Origin: Primula veris
Lineage: Eukaryota; Streptophyta; Magnoliopsida; Ericales; Primulaceae
Reading direction: 5' to 3'
Assembly: GCA_963682055.1 (NCBI GenBank)
Contig: OY821744.1
Coordinates: 24,218,967 to 24,282,966, forward strand
DNA length: 64,000 nt
Shown here: positions 10,656 through 23,262 of the stretch, piece by piece
Numbering within the stretch: position 1 is the first letter of the stretch
How the letters are laid out: the number at the start of each line of letters is the position of its first letter
Position numbers and translations under genes: made by a program
The notes under the pieces: model-generated
What the model was told of the DNA's origin: nothing
The model's database searches: none
Seen by the model: only the letters and a program-made list of their open reading frames with translations

Positions 10656-12111
10656 TGTTGGGAAAATTGTAGGAAAACATGTTTTAAACATGGTTGTTCC
10701 AAGTGGTCACGGATCATCTTTGAGTCAATTTTCGATACGACTACTCAGTTTTTCTGAGGCCATACTCAAAGCGTTTGAGTAGCTCGTACGACGAGCTTCG
10801 CAACGGTATATCGCATGACCTATTCGGAGGAAGGGTGTGAATGATAATTGTACTCGAAGGTTGGTACTCGAAAGAGGAAATAAAGTCAATGCTGGAAAAT
10901 GAGAAAAGAAATGGGATTTAACCCATGAGGGTTATCACACATTGGAAAATCATGAGTGATTTTTACAATATATATACTAAGGTATCCCATGTGGATATTA
11001 AGTAGTGTGTCCACATACACATGTGTGTATTGTGTACCACACATCGGTCGGGCAGGCTTGCTCGGTCGGGCGGGCTTGCTCGTCGGGTTTTTAGCTCAAC
11101 GGGAAAAATTGCGCCTGTTCCAGTTCGGGAAAAGTGTTCATGTTCGGGAAAAGTGTTCATGTTCGGGAAAAGTGTTCCTGTTCGGGAAAAGCGCGCCTGC
11201 TTGGGAAAAGCTTCCAGCAAAGCTGTAACTGTTGTAATAAATATGAATTCATTGCAAAGTTAATACTGCAGTTTCGAATTTCAAAAACTGACAGTAGTAA
11301 AGTGACTTTAATGGCTGAGATACTCAGCAAGCATATAAATAGGCAGACCCCCCCCCCCCCCCCCCCCCCCACATGTCAACAATACACAAACATTCTGAAA
11401 TCAAACACCAGCAGCATATATCATCTCTCCAAAAATTAGCATTACATTTTAGAACCAGAGAGAACCACCCACCAACAGCTCGACCTTGACTCGTCGCGAG
11501 TTTCCGGCGAGTCATCCGAGACGTTGTACCTTGGGATCGAAGCACCAACGCAACCAGAAACATCAAGGTGGTTGGGCGAATATCGGTTAAGGGCATACTG
11601 TTAACAGTAGCCTCGTCTTGTTTTATTTACATTCTGTCCATTTCTTTTACGCCTTTTTAATTCTGTCCATTTCATTTACGTATTTTAATTCTGTCCTTTT
11701 TTATTTAAGTATTTCAATTGCTGTCCTTAGCTGTAGCTTTTAATTTTGTTTGTACCTTTCTGTAATTAGTTTAAAGTTCTGTTTTGTTGCTGTAATTACA
11801 TTTCTGTAATTTAATTCTGTAATTAGAATAGTTTCAATTCAGTCCTGTATTTTCAATTTCAATCAGAACAGTCCGGCTGTTAAGTTTATACTTTCCAGTC
11901 CGGCAGTTTCTATTTATTGCAATTTAGTACATCAGATTATTAATTAATAATAATCTGATAACGTTTGCTTTATTTACTATTCAGTACCTACATGTTGTAA
12001 TCATTAATTTCTATTCCGATTCGAAATTAATAAAGATTACACTGGTTTTTGTTTATTCTTGTTTAGTCCTTTAATTATTGTTAATTGTTATTTCGTACAC
12101 GGAAACCAACA
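10656..12111 (+). repeat. Copia 5' LTR (1456 bp)
   Basis: It starts TGTTGGGAAAATTG and ends GGAAACCAACA, so the termini are TG...CA with inverted TGTTGG/CCAACA ends. It contains a tandem GTTCGGGAAAAGTGTTC motif (11100-11215), an uninterrupted C tract at about 11347-11370 and a likely core promoter TATAAATAG just before the C tract. It is about 98% identical by eye to the 3' LTR; the differences are substitutions plus changes in the tandem motif and C tract. Confidence 0.93.
11100..11215 (+). repeat. Short tandem motif array in Copia LTR
   Basis: GTTCGGGAAAAGTGTTC(A/C)T repeats about five times with a 19-bp period, the last units drifting to GGGAAAAGCGCGCCTG. The array lies upstream of the TATA-like box, in the U3 position where LTR enhancers reside. 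The corresponding array at 17740-17835 has a different unit order. Confidence 0.75.
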
Positions 12112-12475
12112 ATCTTAACCGATACTCTGTTGTTTCTTTCGTGTATTGATTAATACAATTATTTATTTTTCTTTTATAAAAGGAATAATGTTTTTTTGTT
12201 TTCAATTCTAAATTATATTAGATATTGAATTACAAAGAAAATTTCCAAACAGGTTTTATTTTTGTTTTTTGAATCTTGTTGATACCAACCGTATTGGTAT
12301 TCAATAAGAATCGTTTAATCCTTTTAATATCAACTGTATTGATATTCAAAAGGATAAACAGTTTAATTTTATTGTTTGTTTAATAATTCTTTTACAAACC
12401 CAAATATCAGTTTTGGTGTTTGTTTATAGAATTTATTGTACACGTATCTCATACGTTTTGTGTTGTCGTTTCAAG
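12112..12475 (+). other. Copia untranslated leader
   Basis: This is the AT-rich stretch between the LTR and the gag ATG. The usual initiator-Met primer-binding site (TGGTATCAGAGC) is absent; the first bases after the LTR are ATCTTAACCGATACTCTG. The element may use another or an internal tRNA primer, or the site has decayed. No gene here. Confidence 0.6.
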
Positions 12476-15400
12476 ATGACAAACATGCCGTCTATTCAGT
12501 TGCCTATCGGAAGTGAGCATGACCCAGTGGTTGGTGGAGATGTCCATAACACTGGGGGCGATGCGATTGTGGGGGCTACCGCCGATGACGTAGCTGCAGC
12601 GGCTGAGGCCGCCGCGGCTGCGGCCATGGCGGATGCTACGGCCAAAGCTGAGGCTGCGGCCGAAGCAGCGGCCATGGCCAAGGCCACAGCTAAGGCTGCG
12701 GCAAGAGCCTAGGCTGCGGCCAAGGGCAAGGCACCGATGTATTTGGCTGTGCCTACTTTGCCGACTTCTCATCTGGAGAAACCGGAAAAATTCAGGGGAG
12801 ACAACTTTAAACGTTGGCAGCAAAAGATGCTGTTTTATCTCACGACCCTAAATCTGACCAGGTTTCTTAAGGAGACTGCTCCCGTCCTAAGCGAGGACGA
12901 TCTGGACGAGCAGTCGTTCTCTGCGGTTGAGGCATGGAGACATGTCGACTACCTATGCAAGAACTATATCCTGTGTGCTCTAGATGACACGCTGTTCAGT
13001 GTTTTCGAGCCCAAAACTACTGCAAAGGAGCTATGGGAGACTCTTGAAAACAAGTACAAAGTGAATAACGCTGGCACAAAGAGATTTGTTGTCACGGACT
13101 TTCATGAGTACCATATGACTAACAGCAGGGGTGTCATGGAGCAAGTTGAGGAGCTCCAACTCATTTACCATCGCCTTGAGGCTGAGGGGCTAGTGATTAA
13201 TGAGCCTTTCCAGGTGGCACTCATGATTGAGAAATTGCCACCATCTTGGAAAGACTTTCAAAACTACCTGAAGCACAAGCGAAAGGAAATGAGGCTGGAG
13301 GGGCTCATTGAGAAGCTCAATATCGAGGTGAGCAACCGTCGCTCCGTGAGGAGAGTTGGTGGTGATAACATCCCGATGGCAAAGGCCAATGTGGTCGAAA
13401 GCTCCAACGTCAAACGGAAACGTTTTGACAACGAAGGTAGTGCTGTTGTCGCAAAGAAATTTGCGGGAACCTGCTTTGTGTGTAACAGGACCGGCCATCA
13501 TGCCGCGGACTGTTATGACAATAAAGGCGCTGTTAAGCCCAAGCCCCCTCCGAGGAACTTCAAAGGCAATGGGAAGAGGAAAGCTCCAGCTCAGGCACAT
13601 CTGGCCGAGGTAGGACGAGATGATGACCATTTTACTGCTGTGGTCTCTGAGGTGAATCTCGTGGGGAGCAATCCCAAAGAGTGGTGGCTGGATACCGGCG
13701 CCACAAGCCACATCTGCTCAACAAGGTGGATGTTTAAGACCTAGGAGGCAGTAGAGGGAGAAAGCTGCTTCATGGGAAATTCTGCTACTTCCAAGGTGGA
13801 AGGAAAAGGAATGGTGGTGATGAAGATGACCTCGGGAAAAGAGCTGAGGTTGACCAATGTGCTCCATGTTCCGGATATCCGTAAGAATCTGGTATCCGGA
13901 TCGGTGATGGTGAAGAACGGGTTCAAGCTAGTTTTAGAATCCGATAAAATTGTAATCACCAAGAATGGTGTCTATGTAGGCCGTGGCTATATGACCAACG
14001 ACATGTTTAAGTTAAACGTGGGGACACCTGCTCCCAATAAAGGTGCTAAAGCTGAGGCTAGCACTAGCAATGTAATGACTGTTGCCCAAGAGGCCAATAA
14101 AAATTCTAATTTTGATTATTTATTTGAGTCATTTCATTTGTGGCATGGTAGATTAGGTCACGTGAATTATAATTCTTTAAAGAAATTAATATCACTAAAA
14201 CTAATACCAAATTTCGTTTTTAATAAGCAACACAAATGTGAGATTTGTGTAGAGGCAAAATTAACGAAATCATCGTTTCAACATGTTGAACGATAAAGTG
14301 AACCTCTCGGTCTAATACACACAGATGTATGTGACTTAAAGTTTATACAAACACGAGGAGGGAAAAAGTACTTTATCACTTTTATAGATGATTGTACTTG
14401 ATACTGCTATGTTTACTTAATGAGAAGTAAAGACGAAGCAGTAGAGAAATTCGCTCTTTATAAGACCGAAGTTGAAAATCAACTCAATAGAAAAATTAAA
14501 ACATTGAGAAGTGATAGAGGCGGTGAATTTGAATCACCGTTTGAGCAGATATGCGCTGAAAGCGGCATTATACATCAAACCACAGCCCCATACACTCCCG
14601 AGCAAAATGGGGTTGCTGAGCGTAAAAATAGAACGCTAAAGGAAATGATGAATGCTATGCTAATCAGTTCTGGGTTACCCCAGAACATGTGGGGGGAAGC
14701 GATACTTTCCGCAAACTATGTTTTAAACAAGTTACCACATAAGAAGCGAGAAAAGACTCCATATGAATTATGGAAAGGTCATCAACCCAGTTATAAGAAC
14801 CTGCGGGTTTGGGGTTGTCTCGCGAAGGTCCTAGTTCCCACTCCTAAGAGGATGAGAATTGGTCCTAAAATGGTGGACTGTGTGTTCATCGGATATGCAC
14901 ATAATAGTAGTGCATATCGGTTTCTCGTACACAAGTCGGACAATCCCGATGTGCACGTAAATACGTATATGGAAAGCCGAGAGGCCTCCTTCTTTGAGGA
15001 TATCTTTCCCCGGAAATTACCTACATCTGTACCAACTGAAGAGTTGAACAGCGAAGGAAATGTGGGGGCAAGTGAACCGACAGAGGAAGAGGAAGAGGAA
15101 GAGCTTCGGCGCAGCAAAAGGGCAAGGAAGGAAACTTCCTTTGGACCTGATTTCCTAACCTTCATGATTGAAGGCGAACCGGTGACATATAAACAAGCTA
15201 TGTCAACACCGGATTCCCAATATTGGGAAGAAGCCATTCAAAATGAGATTGAATCAATCATGCAAAACCACACTTGGGAACTAGTGGATCTTCCGAAAGG
15301 TTGTAAGCCCCTAGGTCACAAGTGGATATTCAAGAGGAAGTTAAAGGTTGACGGCACGATTGAGAAATACAAGGCGAGACTTGTAGTAAAAGGCTTCAGG

Positions 15401-16729
15401 CAAACTGAAGGTGTCGATTATTTCGACACGTATGCTCCTGTCTCCAGGAAAACGTCTATCCGAATCGTCATTGCTCTCGCAGCTTTGTTTGATATGGAAA
15501 TATATCAAATGGATATAAAGACGGCTTTTCTAAATGGAGAACTGGAAGAAGAAATTTACATGGAACAACCGGAAGGGTTTGTAGTTCCTGGTAAAGAACA
15601 CCAAGTATGTAAACTTGTAAAGTCTCTATATGGACTCAAACAAGCGCCAAAGCAATGGCACGAGAAGTTTGATAAAATTATGTTATCAAACGGTTTTCAC
15701 ATTAATGAGTGTGATAAATGTGTCTACTCTAAAGGAAGTGGAAGAGACTGTGTTGTAGTCTGTCTCTATGTGGATGACATGATCATAATTGGGAGTAATG
15801 ATAGAATCAGCTCCACAAAGAAAATGTTATCACAACACTTCGATATGAAGGACCTGGGTATAGCTGATGTAATACTTGGTATGAAGATTACCAAAACATC
15901 AGAAGGATATGCCTTGTCCCAAAGTCACTATGTTAAACAAGTATTAGACAAGTTTGACAAGGACAGTAAGGCAATGTCTAGAACCCCAATTGAGTTCAAC
16001 TGTAACCTGAAAAAGAATTTCGGTAAAAGTGTGAATCAATTGGAGTTCTCTCAAGTCATAGGCAGTCTCATGTATATAATGAATTGCACTAGACCAAACA
16101 TAGCAAACTCAGTGAGTAGACTGAGCAGGTACACCAGTAATCCAAATGAGGAACACTGGAAGGCCATAATGAAACTTCTTAGGTATATGAGGTTTTCAGC
16201 CGATTACGGGCTGCACTATACCAGATATCCAGCGGTACTGGAAGGGTATTCAGATGCCAAATGGATATCAGACTCTAATAGCAAAAGATCCATGAATGGA
16301 TATGTTTTTATAATGGGAGGAGCTGCTGTGTCTTGGAGATCCTCCAAACAAACATGCATTGCAAGGTCTACTATGGAATTAGAATTCATAGCGTTGGACT
16401 TAGCAACCGAAGAGGCAGACTGGCTGAGAAGTCTTTTGGAAGGAATTCCAATGTGGCCAAAACCTGTTCCCGCAATAAGCATTCATTGTGATAGTCAATC
16501 AGCTATTGCGCGGGCTCAGGATCATATGTATAATGGAAAGTCTCGACATATACGTCGGAGACATAAATCCGTAAGAGAATTGTTATCCAACGGTGTGGTA
16601 TCCTTAGATTTTTTGAGATCAAAGGAAAACATAGCGGATCCATTAACAAAAGGCTTGACTCAAGTGGGAGTCGAGAAGTCATCGAACGGAATGGGATTAA
16701 AGCCCATTAAATTGGTGGCCCCCCCATAG
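12476..16729 (+). pseudogene. Ty1/Copia gag-pol polyprotein, four nonsense codons
   Basis: A single frame runs from the ATG at 12476 to the stop at 16729 with no frameshift, but is broken by TAG 12710, TAG 13742, TAA 14294 and TGA 14399. In order: an alanine-rich Gag start; a Copia Gag region (MYLAVPTLPTSHLEKPEKF onward); a zinc knuckle CFVCNRTGHHAADC at 13472-13513; aspartic protease WWLDTGATSHIC; the integrase zinc region (LWHGRLGHV...CEIC) and core with SDRGGEF and GVAERKN; reverse transcriptase with [20 protein letters not shown] and YVDDM at 15767-15781; and RNase H ([26 protein letters not shown]). The order protease-integrase-RT-RNase H is diagnostic of Copia. It resembles the TNT1/Tork group, though the lineage is not certain. 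At least two of the stops could arise by a single C-to-T change. Confidence 0.93.
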
Positions 16730-17286
16730 GCAACCCAACCTAAACGGAATATTTCCTAATAGGTTCAAAGGGAAACTGAACTGTGGGGGCAACCGAACAA
16801 AGCACTCGGGAACCTGGAGTTCCCAGCCCATTTCCGCGATGACAGAGTGATAGACCTGTACCATTGTAAGGGTGAGCTTGAGGCTCTTAATGATCCAAGT
16901 AACTCGACGGTCGAGTAAAGTGAGTCAGGACACTTTCGACTTGGAACACCTATAACGAGTGTGTAAGGCCGGTACTATGTGATGAGCTTGGGCTAATTCA
17001 CTAGAGCACTCAGTTGAAGTTGCCAAGGCAGTCCAGGCCAAATATGGACAACAACTAAAGGGCCTAGTACGTGGGTAGAGAGGGCACTGTGCGGGTGCCA
17101 TTCTGGGATACACAAAGCTTGATGGTTCAAAGCTTTACAGCTACCTAATAGCAGTATTCTGGGTGGTATTCCGCTACGGCAGGTTCAAGGCGCGCGCTAC
17201 CTGACCTTAGGCAATGAACTTTTGCGGTTCTCTTGATTTGCATTTAGGACATGGGATTTCGAGCCAATTGCATTCATGTGGGGGAT
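16730..17286 (+). other. Copia 3' untranslated region and polypurine tract
   Basis: This is non-coding sequence from the pol stop to the right LTR. The last bases, TGTGGGGGAT at 17277-17286, form the polypurine tract that primes plus-strand synthesis, directly abutting the LTR start TGTTGGG at 17287. Confidence 0.8.
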
Positions 17287-18726
17287 TGTTGGGAAAATTG
17301 TAGGAAAACATGTTTTAAACATGGTTGTTCCAAGTGGTCACGAACCATCTTTGAGTCAATTTTCGATGCGACTACTCAGTTTTTCTGAGGCCATACTCAA
17401 AGCGTTTGAGTAGCTCGTACGACGAGCTTCGCAACGGTATATCGCATGATCTATTCGGAGGAAGGGTGTGAATGATAATTGGACTCGAAGGTTGGTACTC
17501 GAAAGAGGAAATAAAGTCAATGCTGGAAAATGAGAAAAGAAATGGGATTTAACCCATGAGGGTTATCCCACATTGGAAAATCATGAGTGATTTTTACAAT
17601 ATATATACTAAGGTATCCCATGTGGATATTAAGTAGTGTGTCCACATACACATATGTGTATTGTGTACCACACATGGGCTTGCTCGGTCGGGCGGGCTTG
17701 CTCGTCGGGTTTTTAGCTCAACAGGAAAAAGTGCGCCTGTTCCAGTTCGGGAAAAGTGTTCCTGTCCGGGAAAAGTGTGTTCCTGTTCGGGAAAAGCGCG
17801 CCTGTTCGGGAAACGCGTGCCTGCTCGGGAAAAGATTCCAGCAAAGCTGTAACTGTTACAATAAATATGAATTCATTGCAAAGTTAATACTGCAGTTTCG
17901 AATTTCGAAAACTGACAGTAGTAAAGTGACTTTAATGGCTGAGATACTCAGCAAGCCTATAAATAGACAGACCCCCCCCCCTCCCCACATGTCAACAATA
18001 CACAAACATTCTGAAATCAAACACCAGCAGCATATATCATCTCTCCAAAAATTAGCATTACATTTTAGAACCAGAGAGAACCACCCACCAACAGCTCGAC
18101 CTTGACTCGTCGCGAGTTTCCGGCGAGTCATCCGAGACGTTGTACCTTGGGATCGAAGCGCCAACGCAACCAGAAACATCAAGGTGGTTGGGCGAATATC
18201 GGTTAAGGGCATACTGTTAACAGTAGCCTCGTCTTGTTTTATTTACATTCTGTCCATTTCTTTTACGCCTTTTAATTATGTCCATTTCATTTACGTATTT
18301 TAATTCTGTCCTTTTTTATTTAAGTATTTCAATTGCTGTCCTTAGCTGTAGCTTTTAATTTTGTTTGTACCTTTCTGTAATTAGTTTAAAGTTCTGTTTT
18401 GTTGCTGTAATTACATTTCTGTAATTTAATTCTGTAATTAGAATAGTTTCAATTCAGTCCTGTATTTTCAATTTCAATCAGAACAGTCCGGCTGTTAAGT
18501 TTATACTTTCCAGTCCGGCAGTTTCTATTTATTGCAATTTAGTACTTCAGATTATTAATTAATAATAATCTGATAACGTTTGCTTTATTTACTATTCAGT
18601 ACCTACATGTTGTAATCGTTAATTTCTATTCCGATTCGAAATTAATAAAGATTACACTGGTTTTTGTTTATTCTTGTTTAGTCCTTTAATTATTGTTAAT
18701 TGTTATTTCGTACACGGAAACCAACA
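17287..18726 (+). repeat. Copia 3' LTR (1440 bp)
   Basis: It has the same termini as the 5' LTR (TGTTGGG...ACCAACA). It is shorter by 16 bp, chiefly in the GTTCGGGAAAAG array and in the C tract, which is interrupted by a T (17972-17987). It is followed by TSD TCTAA. Confidence 0.93.
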
Positions 18727-19667
18727 TCTAATTGCGTTCTGATTTGGGAAGGGGACAGGGTTAATAACCGTAGCCAATTTGAACTGAGTGCGATCTGTTC
18801 CTGATAGCTTGTCAGTACTAGTGCCTCAAAATCTTTTAGTGGGTTAAACCAATCTTTCTGACTTGCCGATACTAGTGCTTTTTTTTAACTACCTAAAATC
18901 TTCACACAAATTTTCAATAACAACGAAACACCATCCTATTGTACAATGTTAAAAGATAGGTCGGATAGCAATTCCAAAATGAAGGTTCAAGCTTATTAAT
19001 AACATACCAGGGAAGTAATTTAGAATGCTCAGCCGCAAGGCTTTTTATGGAAAATGGTTCCAGATATCTGTCCTGCGTTGGTGTAGTGTATACCAACTTG
19101 CAAATATTCTCTTCCCTTGTATTGCATTTCAAGTGAGTATCTAGGCATATAGAGTACTTGTCGGGGGTGACCAATGATCATCTGTTGATGCCCATACTGA
19201 ACCTGAGGTCCGTTTGGATGAAAATACCCCAGTGGTGATTGAATATGTGAAACTTGTGGATTATAAATAACGGACTGGAGTGAGTATGGGGGTCCCACCC
19301 CAACAGGCATCTCATGCATATGTGGAATAGCAAGAATATTAGGTGGAAAATAAAAAGAATGCATCTCGATACTGGAGAAACAGGTTGTAGAAATACCCCA
19401 CGTTCTAGTGGTTGTAACACGATCACATAACCGGAGATCAATAGTAATCGTATTTTGCCATTAATATGAATATATAATTATATAAGATTGAGATGTAAAA
19501 ATAGATTTTATTAATAATGAATTTCATTAATTATAAAAAAGTCATTTACAATCCTTTAATTATAGAAAGTGACAGCTTAATTTCACTCAAATACGACGTA
19601 AAATAAACTTTGTTGATATTGCAATCAAGTACTTGCTTATCTGCAAATACAAATATATTCAATATAT
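18727..19667. repeat. Duplicated block B, copy 1 (right part)
   Basis: From about 19143 to 19667 the sequence matches 62176-62706. The stretch 18732-19142 has no counterpart in copy 2, where the Tekay element and its flanking deletion lie. It carries a fragment resembling a PABP-interacting protein. Confidence 0.85.
19029..19380 (-). pseudogene. Gene fragment resembling the C-terminus of a PABP-interacting (CID-type) protein
   Basis: The minus strand reads VGPPYSLQSVIYNPQVSHIQ, then PLGYFHPNGPQVQYGHQQMI and HPRQVLYMPRYSLEMQYKGR. This low-complexity Pro/Gln/Tyr composition resembles, from memory, the extreme C-terminus of plant ataxin-2-like CID proteins that bind poly(A)-binding protein. The identification is tentative. 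Only this tail is present; the Lsm/LsmAD domains and the PAM2 motif are not seen. Downstream of the YKGRE motif the frame runs into unrelated residues. A diverged second copy is at 62178-62419. It may be a captured or retroposed fragment. Confidence 0.45.
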
Positions 19668-20200
19668 CCTATACTCTGCTTTTACATAACACATAGAAAT
19701 GGTATTTTTCTTTTTACTTTTCCATGAAATCAAATAATCTCCTAAAAATATACAAAATCCAGTAATTGATTTTCTTTTATCTAGACATGAATCCCAATCA
19801 GAATCACCAAAAACTTTCAAATTAAGAACAAAAGATGATGAAAAACTTATAGCTTGTGCTTTATTAGTCTTGATATATCTGAGAATTCTCAAGATTGCTA
19901 CATAATGAGCCTTTCTTGGGAAAGCCAAAAATTGAATAAGTGAATGAACTACAAAAGAATATCAGGTCTAATGTTAAATATTATAATTTTCATATAATCC
20001 TCCTGTATTGAGTTAAAACTTCATGTAAATCAGTATGTTAAGAAGTAAATTTACACTTAGTATCCATGGGAAGAGTAGAAGGTTTAGCAACTAATTGACC
20101 AGTTTCAGATAATAATTCTAAAGCATACTTTGTTTGACAAACATGAATATCGGTTTTATTTCATGCTATTTCTAAAGCTATAAAATACTATGTACGATGT
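19659..20200 (-). pseudogene. Copia RT/RNase H fragment (decayed)
   Basis: Minus-strand reading gives the end of a Copia reverse transcriptase (TKYALELLSETGQL, KPSTLPMDTKCKF) followed by the RNase H region (VFGDSDWDSCLDKRKSITGF, ISWKSKKKNTISMCYVKAEY). Several stops and frame changes interrupt the RT part. Homology breaks near 19668, where the matching block at 62706 instead continues into the C-terminal end of a similar Copia RNase H, so the two copies preserve different parts of related elements. Confidence 0.8.
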
Positions 20201-21400
20201 AAATTTTATCAAATACTTTCTTTACATGTATAAATACTATGTACGATGTAACATAGAAAATTGTCTTAAAAATTACATATATATATATATACAATATAGT
20301 TTTTCAAGTTTATGTTATTTATCACTATATATAACTACATTTTCTTAAGTTGGGACCTTCAAAATTTGTGGAACACGATTTAAACACACATGGCCAACCA
20401 TCATTTGATAATGGGTTAATTATGGTTTAGAGAGAATGGTTTTGGACACTTTTAGCGATGATTACTTGATTTTTACCAAGTTTAACTTAATGTACCGAGT
20501 TCACTAACTTTTTTTTATAAGTAGCCCACCGTCACTTTTTTTTGGATGGGTCCTTTTATAGGTTACAAACTAGTGCTTATTGTTTTAATAATTATGATAA
20601 AAATTTGAAAATTTTAAAAATGACATATATCAATTATTGAATAACAAAACCCCAAGAAAAAATGACACACTTCAACAAGTTTTTAGGTTAGTTCCCATTA
20701 TGTTGTTATGTTTTCATTCTGTTGTAACATTATTTCTTAGTTTTCCTTTTTTTCTTAATTTATAATTAATTGTTGCTCATTTACCTACATTACTGTGTTC
20801 TACTGTGACCTCGTCAATGCTTTGTTTTGGCACGTATTATTTTGGGTTTAATTTAAGCTTAATTAAAAAAAAATTATCTATAGTTTTGATTATTTTACTA
20901 AGAATGTTAATTCTAAATAAGAGTTTGTATAAGTCCAAATTTGATGGTAGATCTATACTCTTAAAATTGGGAACCAGAGAAAAAAGAAGGATGGGAAATA
21001 AAGAAGAAAAAAATGAAGTGGAAAGGAGTTTTTTTTCTTGGAAAATAAGCAGTAACAATATCATTAAAGGGGCAAAAGATCTTAGTTTAGCATAGTTAAG
21101 TAGCAAGGTTCGTAAATAATTACAGATATACAAATAAAATGGCTTATTATAGAATTTTATCACCAATTCACCGGAATTCTCTGTCGAAATGTACCATAAG
21201 GCTCTTAGCGATAAAACAGTATAACAAGAATGCGCAAAAGAATGATTACATCTTGAGAATTGTAGACGTTTTTAAGTTAGAGAAGATGGCCAAAAGATAC
21301 TGTTGGAGATGCTTCACGGCAGATCGCTGGTAATCTTGGACAAACAAACCCCAAATGCAAAAAGTAACAACAAAAGGGGTGGAGGCTTTCAACTTGCCTT
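20201..21400. other. Intergenic, no supported gene
   Basis: AT-rich. 20190-20350 is an old relative of 4870-5030. 20860-21100 has two overlapping open frames on opposite strands of very low complexity (Lys/Ile and Leu/Phe rich), which I take as compositional. Confidence 0.5.
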
Positions 21401-21482
21401 TTGTGAAGCAGCACTGTAGTTAAATGGAAAATGAACCAAGTAGTTGTGCTTTCTGCAATGTTATTAAGAAAATTAGCAATGT

Positions 21483-22640
21483 TTAACAAATGTTAATCCC
21501 CCAGCTATTTGAAATGTAAGTGTTACTAAAGTTACTAGGAACCTTTATTATACCATTTAGTTTGGTTTTAATCAGAAAATTAATGTTTTCAGTTATACCA
21601 TTAATGTCAACCTTGTTTTTCTTTTGATGAACAATCTCATATCTCTCTTTCCAAATAATATAAACAGAGCAAGAGAGAATTAATTTACCAAGTCTGGAGT
21701 GGAGATTGTTACCTTTGAAGTTTAAGATAAACCAGTTAATCCAACATTTCCAATCTTTGTCAGAATATCCGAGGTTAGCTTTAGACAAAAGATTTCTAAT
21801 AACATCATTAAAGATAGGACAAGCAAAAAAAAAAAAAGTCTAATGTCCTCAATTGCATTATTGCACAAAACACAAGTACTAGAGGTGTTAGGGTACCAAA
21901 AATGTCTAATGTTGCAAGTGATTTTATCACAACCTGAATTTATGGTAGGGTGAACAGTCATTTTAATATAATCGAGAGATTTATCACCTGTATTGAGCCA
22001 ACACCACCTTTTGTTCACAGTAATAGAACTAAGTTTCTCATCATGCTTGAATCCATAGTTCCTTAAGATGTTATGCATGTGAGCTCTACGGAAAATAGAA
22101 CATGAATAATATAATAAATAGTAGGTTTTAAGAAAACTCTAACATTTAGGATCTTTTTCCAAGAATAATTGGGTTTACCAGGGATCTTGATAGTCTATAT
22201 ATTCCTATCTTTGACATAGTTATTGGAAATCCAACTTTTCCTCAAGTTATCAGAATTAGGATCGCATAACTGCCAGGTATATTTGGCTACTAAAGCCCTG
22301 TTCCACTCCTTAAGTTTTTTAATCTCTAGCCCACCCTCAGAATAAGGCAAGGAAATGTCACTCCAAGCTACTCTAGCATGACCGCTGGTGGCATTACCAT
22401 TTCATAGAAAGTTAGCTATACTTTTCTCAATGCTCTTAGTCACAGAGGAATGAAGAATGAAATGAGAGCACCTATAAATGCTAATACTGTATAAAATAGA
22501 CTTAATAAGCTGCAATATACCTTCGTATAACTAAGGAATCTACTGGTCCAAGAGGTAATCCTCTTGACAATTTTATTAACAAGTTCACCAATAAATGGAA
22601 AGGAGTTAGTATCTCCACGAACGCTGAAAAAGTCAAAACT
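21483..22640 (-). pseudogene. L1-like LINE 3' half: RT C-terminus and zf-RVT
   Basis: Read on the minus strand from about 22610: SWTSRFLSYEGILQLIKSIL and SIYRCSHFILHSSVTKSIEK, then HARVAWSDISLPYSEGGLEI, then WNRALVAKYTWQL, matching the thumb/post-RT part of plant L1 elements. This is followed by the zf-RVT region (RWCWLNTGDKSLDYIK ... STCVLCNNAIEDIRLFFF) and a tail with WINWFILNF and VYIIWKERYEIVHQ. Stops (for example FL*NG near 22400 and before TIKIPGKPNYSW) and frame changes break it. The catalytic RT core and ORF1 are absent, as expected for 5' truncation. Confidence 0.85.
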
Positions 22641-22951
22641 CTCATATATAATACTAAAAGACGATCGAGATCAACGGATTACTATTATAATTCATTATGG
22701 TGACGAACAAGATGCTCATTAATGGAATTTGGTGAATTTTGTCAAAAGCAAAGGGTTAAACTTAAGTTGAAGAAGAAAGGGACAAAGCACTCAAGCAAGA
22801 CGTTAGGTGTTTCATTTTCAATGCATTCCATATTATATTTTTATTTATTACTCTTGAATTTACGTTTCTGTAATAAGCCATTTTGGACAGATTATTCTAA
22901 TAAAATTAAATATGGGCGTTCAACCTACTTTAATTATAAGAAAAAAGTCCA

Positions 22952-23025
22952 AATTTGATTTATAAGCTGGATTATAAGCCTAGAAGAAATTTGATTTATA
23001 AGCTGGATTATAAGCCTATAAGAAA
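22952..23025. repeat. Short tandem duplication
   Basis: The stretch AATTTGATTTATAAGCTGGA plus the following TTATAAGCCTA is present twice back to back, with a period of about 36 bp. Non-coding. Confidence 0.8.
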
Positions 23026-23262
23026 AAAAAGTCGAAATAAATGCTAGAAATAACAAACCCTGGACTAAAATGTTATTAGGGCTAAAGCTTAATGGTAAAA
23101 AAAGCAAAACAAAACTTTGAGCAAACCCTTCTTTAAGTAGTATTTAAAGTACTTTCACAGTTTCACTTGAACTTTCTCTGACTAGGTTACTGCCGCCCCT
23201 CTCTTCTTCATCCCTATAAAACAAAAAATTGGTAGATTCATTTTGTACATCTTCGTAGAGAG

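Larger units (their letters stand above)
10651..18731. other. 5-bp target-site duplication of the Copia element
   Basis: TCTAA at 10651-10655 immediately precedes the left LTR and TCTAA at 18727-18731 immediately follows the right LTR. A perfect 5-bp TSD shows that both ends come from one integration event with no later recombination of the ends. Confidence 0.9.

Noticed and set aside
12449..12823. Long open frame antisense to Copia gag
   Set aside because: It arises from the GC-rich alanine codon run in gag read backwards; no start context or family match.
14791..15237. 148-codon minus-strand frame inside Copia pol
   Set aside because: Shadow of the conserved integrase/RT frame; Ser-rich and unrelated to any family.
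20805..21166. Overlapping plus and minus frames of about 100 codons
   Set aside because: Lys/Ile-rich and Leu/Phe-rich low-complexity reading of AT-rich DNA; no splice or family support.
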